A DNA stretch of 32,058 bases, taken from assembly GCA_016839625.1 (NCBI GenBank), contig JAEOTY010000298.1:1-32058 (forward strand), in the 5' to 3' direction. The notes under the pieces are model-generated. The model saw only the letters and a program-made list of their open reading frames with translations. It ran no database searches and was not told where the DNA came from. Both the position numbers and the translations under genes were made by a program. Positions 16,069 through 24,165 of the stretch are shown in pieces. This DNA comes from Candidatus Hodarchaeota archaeon. Its GTDB lineage: Archaea; Asgardarchaeota; Heimdallarchaeia; Hodarchaeales; Hodarchaeaceae. Within the stretch, counting starts at the first letter, position 1; every line of letters begins with the position of its first letter.

Positions 16069-16172
16069 CGGACTCGGCGAGATTTGAACTCGCGACCCTC
16101 TGCTTTCTCTTTGAATTTAAATAAAGTTACAACTAGGAGGCAGAAGCTCTATCCATGCTGAGCTACGAGTCC
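16069..16172 (-). tRNA. tRNA-Arg(CCU) with canonical 37/38 intron
   Basis: Acceptor GGACTCG/CGAGTCC, anticodon stem TCTGC/GCAGA, mature loop CTCCTAA (anticodon CCU) and T arm GCGAG/CTCGC. A 29-nt intron (16105-16133) follows position 37. Bulges TAG and AAA flank a short central helix (CTC/GAG), with TTG/CAA beyond, giving a relaxed bulge-helix-bulge. Its T arm is identical to that of the CCG tRNA downstream. CCA is not encoded. It is 19 nt from tRNA-Arg(UCU), so probably cotranscribed. Confidence 0.92.
16105..16133 (-). other. 29-nt intron of tRNA-Arg(CCU), position 37/38
   Basis: This is an AT-rich insertion directly 3' of A37. Removing it leaves a 75-nt tRNA with a normal 7-nt anticodon loop. 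Confidence 0.8.
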
Positions 16173-16191
16173 ATGTCCAGTTACAGAGATA

Positions 16192-16269
16192 TGGCGGATC
16201 CGGAGGGATTTGAACCCTCGACCTGCGACTTAGAAGGCCGCCGCTCTATCCAGGCTGAGCCACGGATCC
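16192..16269 (-). tRNA. tRNA-Arg(UCU)
   Basis: This tRNA is intronless. Acceptor GGATCCG/CGGATCC, anticodon stem GCGGC/GTCGC with one G-T pair, loop CTTCTAA (anticodon UCU), T arm GAGGG/CCCTC, D-loop A20, and CCA encoded. It is the first of three arginine tRNAs on the minus strand. Confidence 0.95.
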
Positions 16270-16454
16270 ATAACTTCAATAAGCTTACTTTTCTACAAGC
16301 ATTTGTGTTTTTTACTCATCGTAACACCGAAAAGCAAAAGCGATTTAACAAGTTGTTTCTATCAAAATCCTCTTAATAAACTCTTACGAACCCAGAACCT
16401 CAATCTCTAGGTAAAAAATATTCGAAAATTCGTTAAATGTTAAGAGAAAAGGAA

Positions 16455-18365
16455 TTAGCTTGGGAATCCAACAGTTTTAGTTGGGGGAGAAACACTTTTA
16501 GGTTGAGGGGAAGTAGAAATTGAGGAAACATGTTTCTTTGAATCCCAGCCAATTAGTGCAATCGATAAAACCTCGTCGATATTTTTGACTGGAATTACTT
16601 CAACTGTTTCTCTTATATCCTCATCTAATACAACATCTTCGAAATTAGAAGCAGGAATTATTATTGTTTTGATTCCGCTTCTGTGGGCTCCTTCAATCTT
16701 CGCAGATGTTCCTCCTACAGGGAGAACTTCACCACGTACTGAGAGTGAGCCTGTCATTGCCAAATCTTGACGAACTGGGAGATTTAACAAGTCGCTCATA
16801 ACAGCTGTTGCAATAGTTACACTTGCACTGTCTCCCTCAACACCATGAGCTCCTAAAAATTGGATATGAACATCCATTTTTGATATATCTTTCCCCGTAT
16901 ATTTTTTAATGAGAGCAGAGACGTTTTGAACAGACTCTCTTGCGATAACCCTAAGACTACCAGTGGCTATAGTTTTTCCACCCACTCCTTGAGTAGGAAC
17001 TACGTGAGCCTCAATTGGGGTTATATGGCCACCACGAGCTCCGCCTGTTGCAGCTAAGACTGCAAGACCATTAACACGGCCGATTGTACCTCCAGTGGTC
17101 TGAATAACCTGATATTCTTTCTTTCGTTCTACTTGTTTATCAGCAATTTGACTCTCAAGAGAACGAGCTAGTGCTCTAGCACTGAGAACATGACGTGGTT
17201 CTACAAAGGGAACCCCCTCTTGACGGGCAATATCCCCAGCTGCCCTTATCAATCCGCCCAGATCTCTCAGCATGAGAGATAATCGATTTTTGCGATCTGC
17301 CCGTTTTTTATCCTCTAAAATAACGGCTAACACCGCTTTTCGCGTGAAATGGGGGATTTTCCCATCTTTCGCCACTTCTTGCGCGGTAAAACGAACCAAT
17401 TTCCGACGATTCTCCATTGTATCAGGCATCGAATGATTTACAGCAATTTCATAGCCATATCCACGAATACGTGACCGTAAGGCAGGATGCATTCGTCTAA
17501 CTGTGTCAATGTTCCCTGATGCTACTAAAACAAAATCGCATGGTACTGCTTCTGTTCGTACCATAGCTCCACTTGATAATTCAGATTGTCCTGTGATTGC
17601 CAACTGCCTTTCTTGCATTGCCGTTAAAAGCTGCTGTTGGGTTTTTTGGTTAAGTGTCGCCACTTCATCAATGTAAAGAACCCCTTTATGCGATTTATGA
17701 ATCAATCCAGCTTCAACTCGGTCGTGGGCAGGTGTACCTAAGCCACCCGATTGAAATGGATCATGACGGACATCCCCCAAGAGAGCTCCAGCATGAGCTC
17801 CAGTTGCATCACTAAACGGTGCACTTGAACTTTCAGAGTTGTCAACTAATAATTTGGGAACCAAATTCTCACGTCGGCTACGAAATTGGCCTATAACAAA
17901 AAATGCAACAAGAGCAACGAAAATTGCCATTAATAATTGATCTAATGGCAATAAAAGTAGAGCAATAATTATGATTAATGCAGGAATCCCTAGTAATAAC
18001 ATGGTTCGTTGCTGGTCAGCTTTTCGAGCTAGCTGTTTGTAATGATCAACAATTTTTCGTCCTTCAAGAGCTGGAACAGTCATAATACGAGGTGTATGGG
18101 AATCGTTCTGATTGGGAAGACACAAAATATCTTCCAATTCCTCTCTAGGCAGTAATTCAGCCAGTGCTTGTCCCAACATTGATTTCCCTGTGCCTGGATC
18201 CCCAATTAATAGGACATTTCGACGTTGGATCGCAGCTTTCTTAACAATTTCAACAGGCTCGTCTTGGCCAATGACTTGATCGATTAATCGAGAAGGAATA
18301 GGGATTTCTTGGGTTGTTTCGAAATCCATGTCCATCTCAATCAATTCTTTCTCTTTTTTTTCCAT
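16455..18365 (-). CDS. lonB: Membrane-anchored LonB protease
   Basis: This ATP-dependent membrane protease is the archaeal quality-control and regulatory Lon. The AAA+ module has Walker A GDPGTGKS at residues 55-62. The module is interrupted by two adjacent transmembrane helices at about 125-165 (MLLLGIPALIIIIALLLLPL and the following segment), as in all LonB proteins. Sensor regions follow (DFVLVASGN, HPALRSRIRGYGYE). The C-terminal Lon domain has the Ser-Lys dyad S513 (GVEGDSAS) and K556 (GGTSAKIEG), with the normal spacing of 43. The length of 636 residues is typical. The C-terminal ~25 residues are Pro/Ser/Thr-rich. An inverted repeat lies about 90 nt upstream. Confidence 0.95.
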   Translation of the reverse strand: MEKKEKELIEMDMDFETTQEIPIPSRLIDQVIGQDEPVEIVKKAAIQRRNVLLIGDPGTGKSMLGQALAELLPREELEDILCLPNQNDSHTPRIMTVPALEGRKIVDHYKQLARKADQQRTMLLLGIPALIIIIALLLLPLDQLLMAIFVALVAFFVIGQFRSRRENLVPKLLVDNSESSSAPFSDATGAHAGALLGDVRHDPFQSGGLGTPAHDRVEAGLIHKSHKGVLYIDEVATLNQKTQQQLLTAMQERQLAITGQSELSSGAMVRTEAVPCDFVLVASGNIDTVRRMHPALRSRIRGYGYEIAVNHSMPDTMENRRKLVRFTAQEVAKDGKIPHFTRKAVLAVILEDKKRADRKNRLSLMLRDLGGLIRAAGDIARQEGVPFVEPRHVLSARALARSLESQIADKQVERKKEYQVIQTTGGTIGRVNGLAVLAATGGARGGHITPIEAHVVPTQGVGGKTIATGSLRVIARESVQNVSALIKKYTGKDISKMDVHIQFLGAHGVEGDSASVTIATAVMSDLLNLPVRQDLAMTGSLSVRGEVLPVGGTSAKIEGAHRSGIKTIIIPASNFEDVVLDEDIRETVEVIPVKNIDEVLSIALIGWDSKKHVSSISTSPQPKSVSPPTKTVGFPS

Positions 18366-18774
18366 TTGAACATTCCAACATTTTAGAAAGACGAACTAAC
18401 TACCAACATATCGCATTGGAGTTTCGCGGATATTACCAATTTGGAATTCGATAAAAGTCAATAATTTTTGATGACTTTTCATTTTGTTCCAATTAGTCGC
18501 GGTTGTTTCAGACTTTTAAATGACTAGGTTTGATGAACAAATTCTCGTATTTAAATTTACACATTGGTTAATAATGTTTCAATCAAGTCTAATTTTTTGT
18601 TATTTATTTTTATGTTTTAATATTCGTTTAACGAAAAGCACGAAAGGGAGATCGAGTAAAGTGTTTCTATTTCTAGAAATATTTTCAGATTTTGGGGTAA
18701 AAGAAGTAAAGAATTGATTTTCTGAAAGATAACGTCTAGGTCTCAAGCATGAAACTGTTTTATTGGTTTTCTGA
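18366..18774. other. 409-bp intergenic region upstream of lonB
   Basis: No credible gene is visible; the short open frames here are low-complexity and overlap on both strands. An 8-bp perfect inverted repeat at 18453-18479 is the only clear structure. The region must hold the lonB promoter, but I see no strong TATA box at the expected distance. Confidence 0.5.
18453..18479. repeat. Inverted repeat AAAAGTCA-N11-TGACTTTT upstream of lonB
   Basis: Two perfect 8-bp half sites (18453-18460 and 18472-18479) flank an AT-rich 11-nt spacer, 87 nt before the lonB start. The geometry suits a dimeric regulator operator. Confidence 0.45.
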
Positions 18775-19917
18775 CTACTCATGAACAATGAAAACCAATA
18801 TCTTTCGTGTAAGAGACCTATGAACATATTGAAGAAATTTTCTGTAAGATGCATTCAAGATTTGAGCAAGCTGATCTTCAATGTTTATACTAGAGGGCAT
18901 GGCAATAACCACTCGAGCTTGAGAACTTAAAATTGGACGAATTTTCCGAAAGAAGTTAATTAATAGAGCTTGCAGATCAACACCCCTAGTAGACGAGGCG
19001 GTTCCATAAGGGGGATCTGTAACAACTGCTGAAATTGATCCTCGTTGAAAGGATAACTGATTAGCGTCTCCAAAAATCAGATGAGTAGAATTACTGGTGA
19101 TTTCATCCGCTTTCAGATTCTGATAGGCACCCCAAATGATTTTTCGATCGATTTCAACTCCAATACTTTGAATCCCCATTCGTGCAGCCTCTAAAAGAGC
19201 TCCCCCTGTTCCACAGAAAGGATCTAATAGCCATTCACCAGGTTTTATTGCAGCTAAATTCACCATTGTACGTTGTAATAGTGGATTCATTGAACTGGGG
19301 TGGAAAAAAGGCCGACGATTAGCTGTTCTTTGTTGCACACTCTTCCGAAGGGAATGGGAAACAAACTGACCAAACCAGAAGCCATGTTTGCTTAAGATCG
19401 TTATGAATTTTTCATCTGGATACTCTAAATTCACTCGCTTTGTAGGATTCTTCTTGAGAATTTGAGTACCAATATATCGAGACAATTCTTGTGATAAATT
19501 TTTACGTAGAAATATGCCCTCTGGATCCCCAATCCGCCTTGTTTCGACAGAAAAAGTTTTTCCAGGGGTTAATTCTTGAATCCCTGATGAGTTAAAAGCC
19601 AAAATCAACTCAGAAAATGATGTGGGAGGATGTCGAGGGTAATCGATTTGGAGGAGTAGCTGACAACAAAAATGAGTAAGAGTCGCCTTATTCATTATAT
19701 TAGAAATAATACCAGGAAACGAGGACTTTTGCGAAATATTATGCTGAAGATTGGATATACACTTAAATTCGATTACTCTATTGTCTGGACTTATTTTCAA
19801 TTGTAAAGGTAAATTCAAGGTAGAAAGGATGCTTTCTAATTCATAGACGGCAAGCTCTGGATTCTCTCCAGAGAGAAGGAAAAAAAAAGGAGTTTCACGC
19901 ACCACTTGATTAGTCAT
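18775..19917 (-). CDS. tRNA (guanine10-N2)-methyltransferase, Trm-G10/Trm11 type
   Basis: The N-terminal ~170 residues fit a THUMP-containing RNA-binding domain. The C-terminal Rossmann methyltransferase has motif I LLDPFCGTGGALLEAA (about residue 228) and the N-methylating catalytic motif DPPYG (about residue 299). This combination is the archaeal Trm-G10 enzyme that makes N2-methyl or N2,N2-dimethyl-guanosine at tRNA position 10. The length of 380 residues is slightly long because of the N-terminus. The ATG start follows the AAA ATPase stop by 15 nt, so both share a transcript. Confidence 0.88.
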   Translation of the reverse strand: MTNQVVRETPFFFLLSGENPELAVYELESILSTLNLPLQLKISPDNRVIEFKCISNLQHNISQKSSFPGIISNIMNKATLTHFCCQLLLQIDYPRHPPTSFSELILAFNSSGIQELTPGKTFSVETRRIGDPEGIFLRKNLSQELSRYIGTQILKKNPTKRVNLEYPDEKFITILSKHGFWFGQFVSHSLRKSVQQRTANRRPFFHPSSMNPLLQRTMVNLAAIKPGEWLLDPFCGTGGALLEAARMGIQSIGVEIDRKIIWGAYQNLKADEITSNSTHLIFGDANQLSFQRGSISAVVTDPPYGTASSTRGVDLQALLINFFRKIRPILSSQARVVIAMPSSINIEDQLAQILNASYRKFLQYVHRSLTRKILVFIVHE

Positions 19918-19932
19918 TTTCTTTCATAAAAT

Positions 19933-21039
19933 CTAAGAGTAATGCGGTAACGTTTCAGAGAGGATTGATGCCTTCCGCATAACTTGTTCTATATCAGTCA
20001 TTGTAATCAGAGATTTTTCACGAAGAATAGCAAAATGAATCGAATTTTTTATTATTTTATCCTTCAGATCTCTTCCAGACCAATTTTCGGTTTTTTGGGC
20101 AATGATATCCCATTGAATAGCAGTAAATTGAATAGGAGATGTAGCAGCATATTTTTCTAGGATAATTCTCCGTTCCTTCACATTTGGTAATTTAAATTTA
20201 ATCAATTCTTCAAAACGACTTAAAATAGCGGAGTCAAGGATTTTAGGTTGATTAGTTGATCCTATGGTTACTATTCCATGATTTTTTTCAATTCCATCCA
20301 TCTCGCCTAGGAGTGCACTAACAAGCTCTACAACATCTCCACGAATACCTTGAAAGGTACGTTTCAAACCGATGGCGTCTAACTCATCAATGAATACAAT
20401 GGAAGGAGCATTTTTCCTGGCTTTTAAATAAAGATTTCGGATTTTTCGAGCCCCGTCACCTACATATACTCCAAGGAGATCACTTGCCTTAACCAATAAC
20501 ATAGTATTATCTGTTTCGTGGGATACCGCTCGAGCCATCATAGTCTTACCTGTACCAGGAGGCCCCCAAAACAAAATATTTCGAGGAGCCCATTGTGATT
20601 GCAGTAATTCTTGATCGTTCAGGAACTTAGCAACCACTTGACACTTTTCTTTTGCTAGAGTTTGACCTATTACATCGGTAAAGCTGATATGATCAATCTG
20701 TTGAGTGATAGGAGGTTCGATTGCTTGTCCTACGTCCAATATAATTGAAGTATTCTTGGTGATTTGCGAATTTGGAGGGGTAGCAGAAACCACACGAAAT
20801 GCATAATCGGGAAACAATAACGAATCAAATAAATAGCTCCCTTCTTTGACGATCGACCCGTCCCACTGACTTTGGGCATAGTACTGAAATAAATTCGGAT
20901 CATCAGTAGTTAAAAATGGAGCTATTTCTTCTCCAGCTCGTAAAGGATAACCTACAGGTAAAAGAGTCAATGATTTCATCTTAAGCACGCTTTTACGTGA
21001 AGGATCCCTTTTTGGTAATCTCTTAGATTGGTATTCCAA
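19933..21039 (-). CDS. Single-domain AAA ATPase, COG1223-like
   Basis: An N-terminal ~115-residue domain (LPVGYPLRAGEEIAPF...FPDYAFRVV) is followed by one AAA module. Walker A is WGPPGTGKT (residues ~158-166), the pore loop is VYVGDG (191-196), Walker B is VFIDELD (~215-221), and sensor 1 is IGSTNQP. It resembles the archaeal predicted ATPase family COG1223, related to proteasome-activating ATPases and p97. The function is unknown; a hexameric unfoldase or remodelling role is likely from the aromatic pore loop. The start is uncertain: TTG 21039 or ATG 20979. It is cotranscribed with the Trm-G10 gene. Confidence 0.8.
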   Translation of the reverse strand: MEYQSKRLPKRDPSRKSVLKMKSLTLLPVGYPLRAGEEIAPFLTTDDPNLFQYYAQSQWDGSIVKEGSYLFDSLLFPDYAFRVVSATPPNSQITKNTSIILDVGQAIEPPITQQIDHISFTDVIGQTLAKEKCQVVAKFLNDQELLQSQWAPRNILFWGPPGTGKTMMARAVSHETDNTMLLVKASDLLGVYVGDGARKIRNLYLKARKNAPSIVFIDELDAIGLKRTFQGIRGDVVELVSALLGEMDGIEKNHGIVTIGSTNQPKILDSAILSRFEELIKFKLPNVKERRIILEKYAATSPIQFTAIQWDIIAQKTENWSGRDLKDKIIKNSIHFAILREKSLITMTDIEQVMRKASILSETLPHYS

Positions 21040-21308
21040 TGAGTATGATCGCCTCTAATTAATTATGCTCTAATCTTTCCCTCGGTACTCGCTTTCATAT
21101 TCTTTTTCAAACTACTTAATCATTACAACGATCTTTTTAAACAGGAACAACTTTTTATTTCTAAATTTCCTATTATTTCCTGCCCCGATTAAGGATACAT
21201 TCCACTAAAAAAGGCAAAATTCAAGAATTATTGATAAAAATGAACCGTAAATAACCACATCTGAAATTTAATCAGAAACTTTCACAAATTTTGGTATTTC
21301 AATAGAAC

Positions 21309-21415
21309 GGGTTCGTGGTCTAGCTTGGTAGGATCTGCGCCTGGGGTGCGCAAGATCGGGGGTTCAAAAGGAAATTGACATGCGTCAATTGCTGAAAATC
21401 CCTCCGAACCCACCA
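21309..21415 (+). tRNA. tRNA-Pro(GGG) with a T-loop intron
   Basis: Acceptor GGGTTCG/CGAACCC, anticodon stem TGCGC/GCGCA, loop CTGGGGT (anticodon GGG), T stem GGGGG/CCCTC, with ACCA encoded. The T-loop is split by 30 nt at 21369-21398. TTCA pairs with TGAA as a 4-bp central helix, flanked by 3-nt bulges AAA and AAT. Cutting each after its second base restores loop TTCAAAT exactly, so the intron is at 59/60. A perfect 7-bp hairpin (AATTGAC/GTCAATT) closes the intron. A TnpB gene begins about 190 nt downstream. Confidence 0.92.
21369..21398 (+). other. 30-nt intron in the T-loop of tRNA-Pro, position 59/60
   Basis: It is bounded by AA^A and AA^T bulge cuts around a 4-bp TTCA/TGAA helix, a textbook bulge-helix-bulge placed outside the anticodon arm. 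Confidence 0.85.
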
Positions 21416-21608
21416 TTCTCTAATTTGTAATAATCGAAATAGATCCTTACTTTCATTTTAATCTCATTTATTCTGATTTTTTCATGATAACATGATTCCT
21501 TTTGATTGATTTCTTAGGTGGCTATAAGGAAGTGGTTGATTTTCTTTTTGATCAAAATTAACTCCTCTGGAACCCATTTCTTCTGAAAGTGATCATAAGT
21601 GATGTTGC

Positions 21609-22850
21609 TTGACCGAACAGGTGAGAATTATCAGAACAGAGAGGGTATGGTTAAAACCAACTACTCAACTCAAACATCTTTGCCATATATCAAAGAATCT
21701 GTTTAATGAAGCAAACTATCTTGTTAGACAAGCATTTTTTAACGAAAAAAAGTGGATTCGACTATCTCAGCTCCAAGTGGAGCTGTTTGCTTCCCCTAAT
21801 TTTCAAGCATTGTCTGTCCCCACAGCCCGAAAGGTGCTACAGCTTGTAGACAAAGCCTGGAAATCTTTTTTCGCTGCCTCAGTCGATTGGAAATCTCATC
21901 CTGAAAAATATTTCCAACAACCTCGAATCCCGAAATATAAACCCAAAAATGGGCAGTTTCAAGTAGTATTTCAGAAAAACCAGGTTACTTTTTCAAATGG
22001 GGTGTTGATATTACCCCAAATAACTGGTATCCAAATTGAACCACGCCTTGCATCTCCATCATCCCTCTTAGGCGTACGGATAATACCTCAAGGGATCGGC
22101 TATGTTTTAGAAATCATTTACTCTAAATATGTCCCTAGGGCACCGAAACATGCTTCTCTTCATATAGTCGGGATAGACATTGGCCTCACCAACCTCATAA
22201 CCATGGCAAATAACATTGGGGAAAAACCGATTGTTATTAAGGGTGGTGTAGTGAAGTCAATTAATTATTACTATAATAAAGAACGGACACGATTACAAAG
22301 TGTCTATGCTAATCAACACATAAAAATAGGAAAAAAGATGAGAAAATTATCTGATAAACGAAACAAAAAATTAGATTCGTATTTCCATGAAGTAAGTTGT
22401 CATATTATCAGTTGGTGTGAAAAAAATGATATTGATACAATTGTGATTGGACGAAACAAATACTGGAAACACCAAATAAATCTAGGTAAGAAAGTCAATC
22501 AAAATTTTGTATCAATTCCCTTTGATAAATTAATACAAATGATACAGTATAAAGCTCAAGATGTAGGAATTCGTGTTTTACTCTCTCGCGAAGACTATAC
22601 AAGTAAAAGCAGCTTTTTGGATAGGGAACCAGTGACTAAACAGTTGAATTATGCAGGTGAGAGAATTTCAAGAGGTTTATACCGTACTAAAGGTGGAATA
22701 TTGATCAATAGTGATGTTAATGGAGCATATAACATAATCAGAAAAGCAGTCCCGAACGCATTTTCTCAATGGGAAACAGCTGACGGGATAAAGGGTGTGT
22801 GGTTACACCCAATCAGGTGGAAAGCGGTTGAACAACCAATTGCTACGTGA
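21609..22850 (+). CDS. tnpB: TnpB (IS200/IS605-type OrfB) RNA-guided nuclease
   Basis: The protein is full length at 413 residues. The RuvC-like nuclease has D190 (VGIDIGLTNL) and D369 (INSDVNGAYNI). The usual RuvC-II Glu position (IVVEDL) reads IVIGRN here, so G281 replaces it. A Glu 47 residues later (E328, in SREDYTSK) is the likely substitute. The usual zinc-finger cysteines are absent (SKSSFLD where relatives have SKCSFLD). The N-terminal wedge and REC-like region contains TARKVLQLVDKAWKSFF. No TnpA is nearby. The start is TTG 21609. TnpB proteins are RNA-guided DNA nucleases that promote retention of their element. The C-terminal fusion protein at 26-29.9 kb carries a related copy. Confidence 0.9.
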   Translation: MTEQVRIIRTERVWLKPTTQLKHLCHISKNLFNEANYLVRQAFFNEKKWIRLSQLQVELFASPNFQALSVPTARKVLQLVDKAWKSFFAASVDWKSHPEKYFQQPRIPKYKPKNGQFQVVFQKNQVTFSNGVLILPQITGIQIEPRLASPSSLLGVRIIPQGIGYVLEIIYSKYVPRAPKHASLHIVGIDIGLTNLITMANNIGEKPIVIKGGVVKSINYYYNKERTRLQSVYANQHIKIGKKMRKLSDKRNKKLDSYFHEVSCHIISWCEKNDIDTIVIGRNKYWKHQINLGKKVNQNFVSIPFDKLIQMIQYKAQDVGIRVLLSREDYTSKSSFLDREPVTKQLNYAGERISRGLYRTKGGILINSDVNGAYNIIRKAVPNAFSQWETADGIKGVWLHPIRWKAVEQPIAT

Positions 22851-22890
22851 AATCTGATGAAAACTGATTAGTGAAAGACCTAATCTGTTA
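22780..22890 (+). ncRNA. Candidate omega RNA and right end of the TnpB element
   Basis: TnpB guide RNAs span the 3' end of tnpB and the element's right end. Here the 3' end contains a GGTT-GAAC-AACC hairpin, and after the stop a GATTAG/CTAATC stem (22866-22885). The exact guide start cannot be set from one copy. Confidence 0.35.
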
Positions 22891-23111
22891 TAACCTGTTT
22901 ATAAATCTTTCATTAAAGAAAAAAGAAATGTAAGATCGCTTTATTTTAAAAGAGCTAAATACTAATCGTTGGTTCATAAATTGTATCCGTAAAAATTCTT
23001 CACCCCTTTTCAATTCACACTAACAATCCTTAGATAAAAAAAAGAACTGTAGATTTTATCTAATATTGGTGTGTTTATTAAAAACAGAGTAATTAATAAT
23101 TCAATCTTTTA

Positions 23112-23447
23112 CTACTCTAATCCCAAATTTTTCAAATTTTTCTTCAATTGATTAAGAAATTCCTTCCTCGATTGATCAATAAGTTTCATGTCCTCCTCAG
23201 TAATCTTCTCATTGATAATCTCATCAGGAGCACCTATACCCTTCAAGAAAATTTTCCATGTTTCTTCAAATGATAGCGGCCCATCAATAAACTTCTTTCC
23301 CCCGTCATTTCGGAGATTTTTCCAAAATGAATCGAATAAATTTGATGTTTCTTCATCAATCGGGTGTTTCAATGCTTCTTCGCGTGCTTCTTTCATACGC
23401 TCCTCTATAAACTTTCTCTTAAACTCTTCTCTTTCTTCGTCTTTCAT
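23112..23447 (-). CDS. Unknown charged helical protein
   Basis: This 111-residue, highly charged protein is probably mostly alpha-helical. Its N-terminus is nearly all E, K and R (MKDEEREEFKRKFIEERMKEA) and its C-terminus is Lys-rich (QLKKNLKNLGL). The middle, GPLSFEETWKIFLKGIGAPDEII, is the most protein-like and potentially conserved part. There are no cysteines, signal peptide or membrane segment. It lies 36 nt behind the next minus-strand gene and may share its transcript. No family is recognised. Confidence 0.5.
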   Translation of the reverse strand: MKDEEREEFKRKFIEERMKEAREEALKHPIDEETSNLFDSFWKNLRNDGGKKFIDGPLSFEETWKIFLKGIGAPDEIINEKITEEDMKLIDQSRKEFLNQLKKNLKNLGLE

Positions 23448-23483
23448 TCTTAACGATCATCCTATTTTTCAAACAGCTTTAGC

Positions 23484-23981
23484 TTAATCCGAATGACAAT
23501 GCTGAAACACAGAAGAAACGATCTTCTTATCAACAATATGATCAAACGATGTAATTCTGAAAACTCCAAGACGCTCATCATAAATCCTTGATGCTGAACT
23601 AGCACTCTCTTTGAGTTTTTCCCTTATTGAAACATAAAGAAATTCGTCAAGTTGATCAGCGTATTTTGTTTCCACGATCTTGATTAATCGAATCAGTTTT
23701 TGTCGAATTTCTCTTTCATCTGTTAGTTCATTAGGAATAACAAAAGCAATTATTTTCTTTCCTGATTCTTCTATAATATTTATACTCTTTCCCCATTCTC
23801 TGATTTTTGAAGAATAAGCTTTTCGGAGAACATCTGTACGTGCTCTGTAATAATCATTAATTATATTCCATTCTTGTTTAGTCAGTTTATCGAACGTACC
23901 GACAAACAAAGTAAGAGTAACTTCGTCTTCATCACTAATAAATAAATGAATATATTTGATTTCACATTTATTATCTTTCAT
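23484..23981 (-). CDS. Unknown alpha/beta protein
   Basis: This 165-residue protein alternates strands and helices. The segments are IKYIHLFI, VTLTLFVGTF, a helix from KQEWNIINDYYRARTDVLRKAY, then GKKIIAFVIPNE and a helix with LIRLIKIVETKYADQL. The strand-helix order and size vaguely recall longin or roadblock-type partners of small GTPases that are common in Asgard archaea. I cannot show a specific motif, and this resemblance is weak. Its ATG directly follows the TAA of the 25-residue gene upstream (TAAATG), so translation is coupled. Confidence 0.55.
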   Translation of the reverse strand: MKDNKCEIKYIHLFISDEDEVTLTLFVGTFDKLTKQEWNIINDYYRARTDVLRKAYSSKIREWGKSINIIEESGKKIIAFVIPNELTDEREIRQKLIRLIKIVETKYADQLDEFLYVSIREKLKESASSASRIYDERLGVFRITSFDHIVDKKIVSSVFQHCHSD

Positions 23982-24059
23982 TTACTCATCTTCAAAGAAG
24001 GACATTTCCAACCATTTCAAATAAAATTTCCAATGTTTCTTTTCATCACGGTATTCCAT
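23982..24059 (-). CDS. 25-residue small protein, coupled to the next gene
   Basis: ATG 24059 is preceded by a strong GAGGAG motif with a 7-nt spacer. It encodes a 25-residue peptide rich in aromatics and charges: MEYRDEKKHWKFYLKWLEM then SFFEDE. The TAA stop abuts the ATG of the following gene. The ribosome-binding motif and zero-gap junction make it a credible microprotein or leader peptide that couples translation. No homologue is known to me. Confidence 0.45.
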   Translation of the reverse strand: MEYRDEKKHWKFYLKWLEMSFFEDE

Positions 24060-24165
24060 CTTAAAGCTCCTCTATTTTAGATGTCTGTTTCTTATTTTTG
24101 GGAAACTTGAAAATTTTCCTTTTATCAATAGTAGGTTTCATGTGATTTTACTTACGCTTAGAATG

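Noticed and set aside
16155-16376. 73-codon frame over the tRNA-Arg cluster
   Set aside because: It is an artefact of the tRNA-Arg(UCU) sequence read on the opposite strand (the familiar PEGFEPST-like translation of tRNA genes).
18520-18717. 65-codon frame on + in the region upstream of lonB
   Set aside because: Low-complexity Phe/Leu/Ser-rich product, no ribosome-binding motif and overlap with an equally long frame on the other strand.
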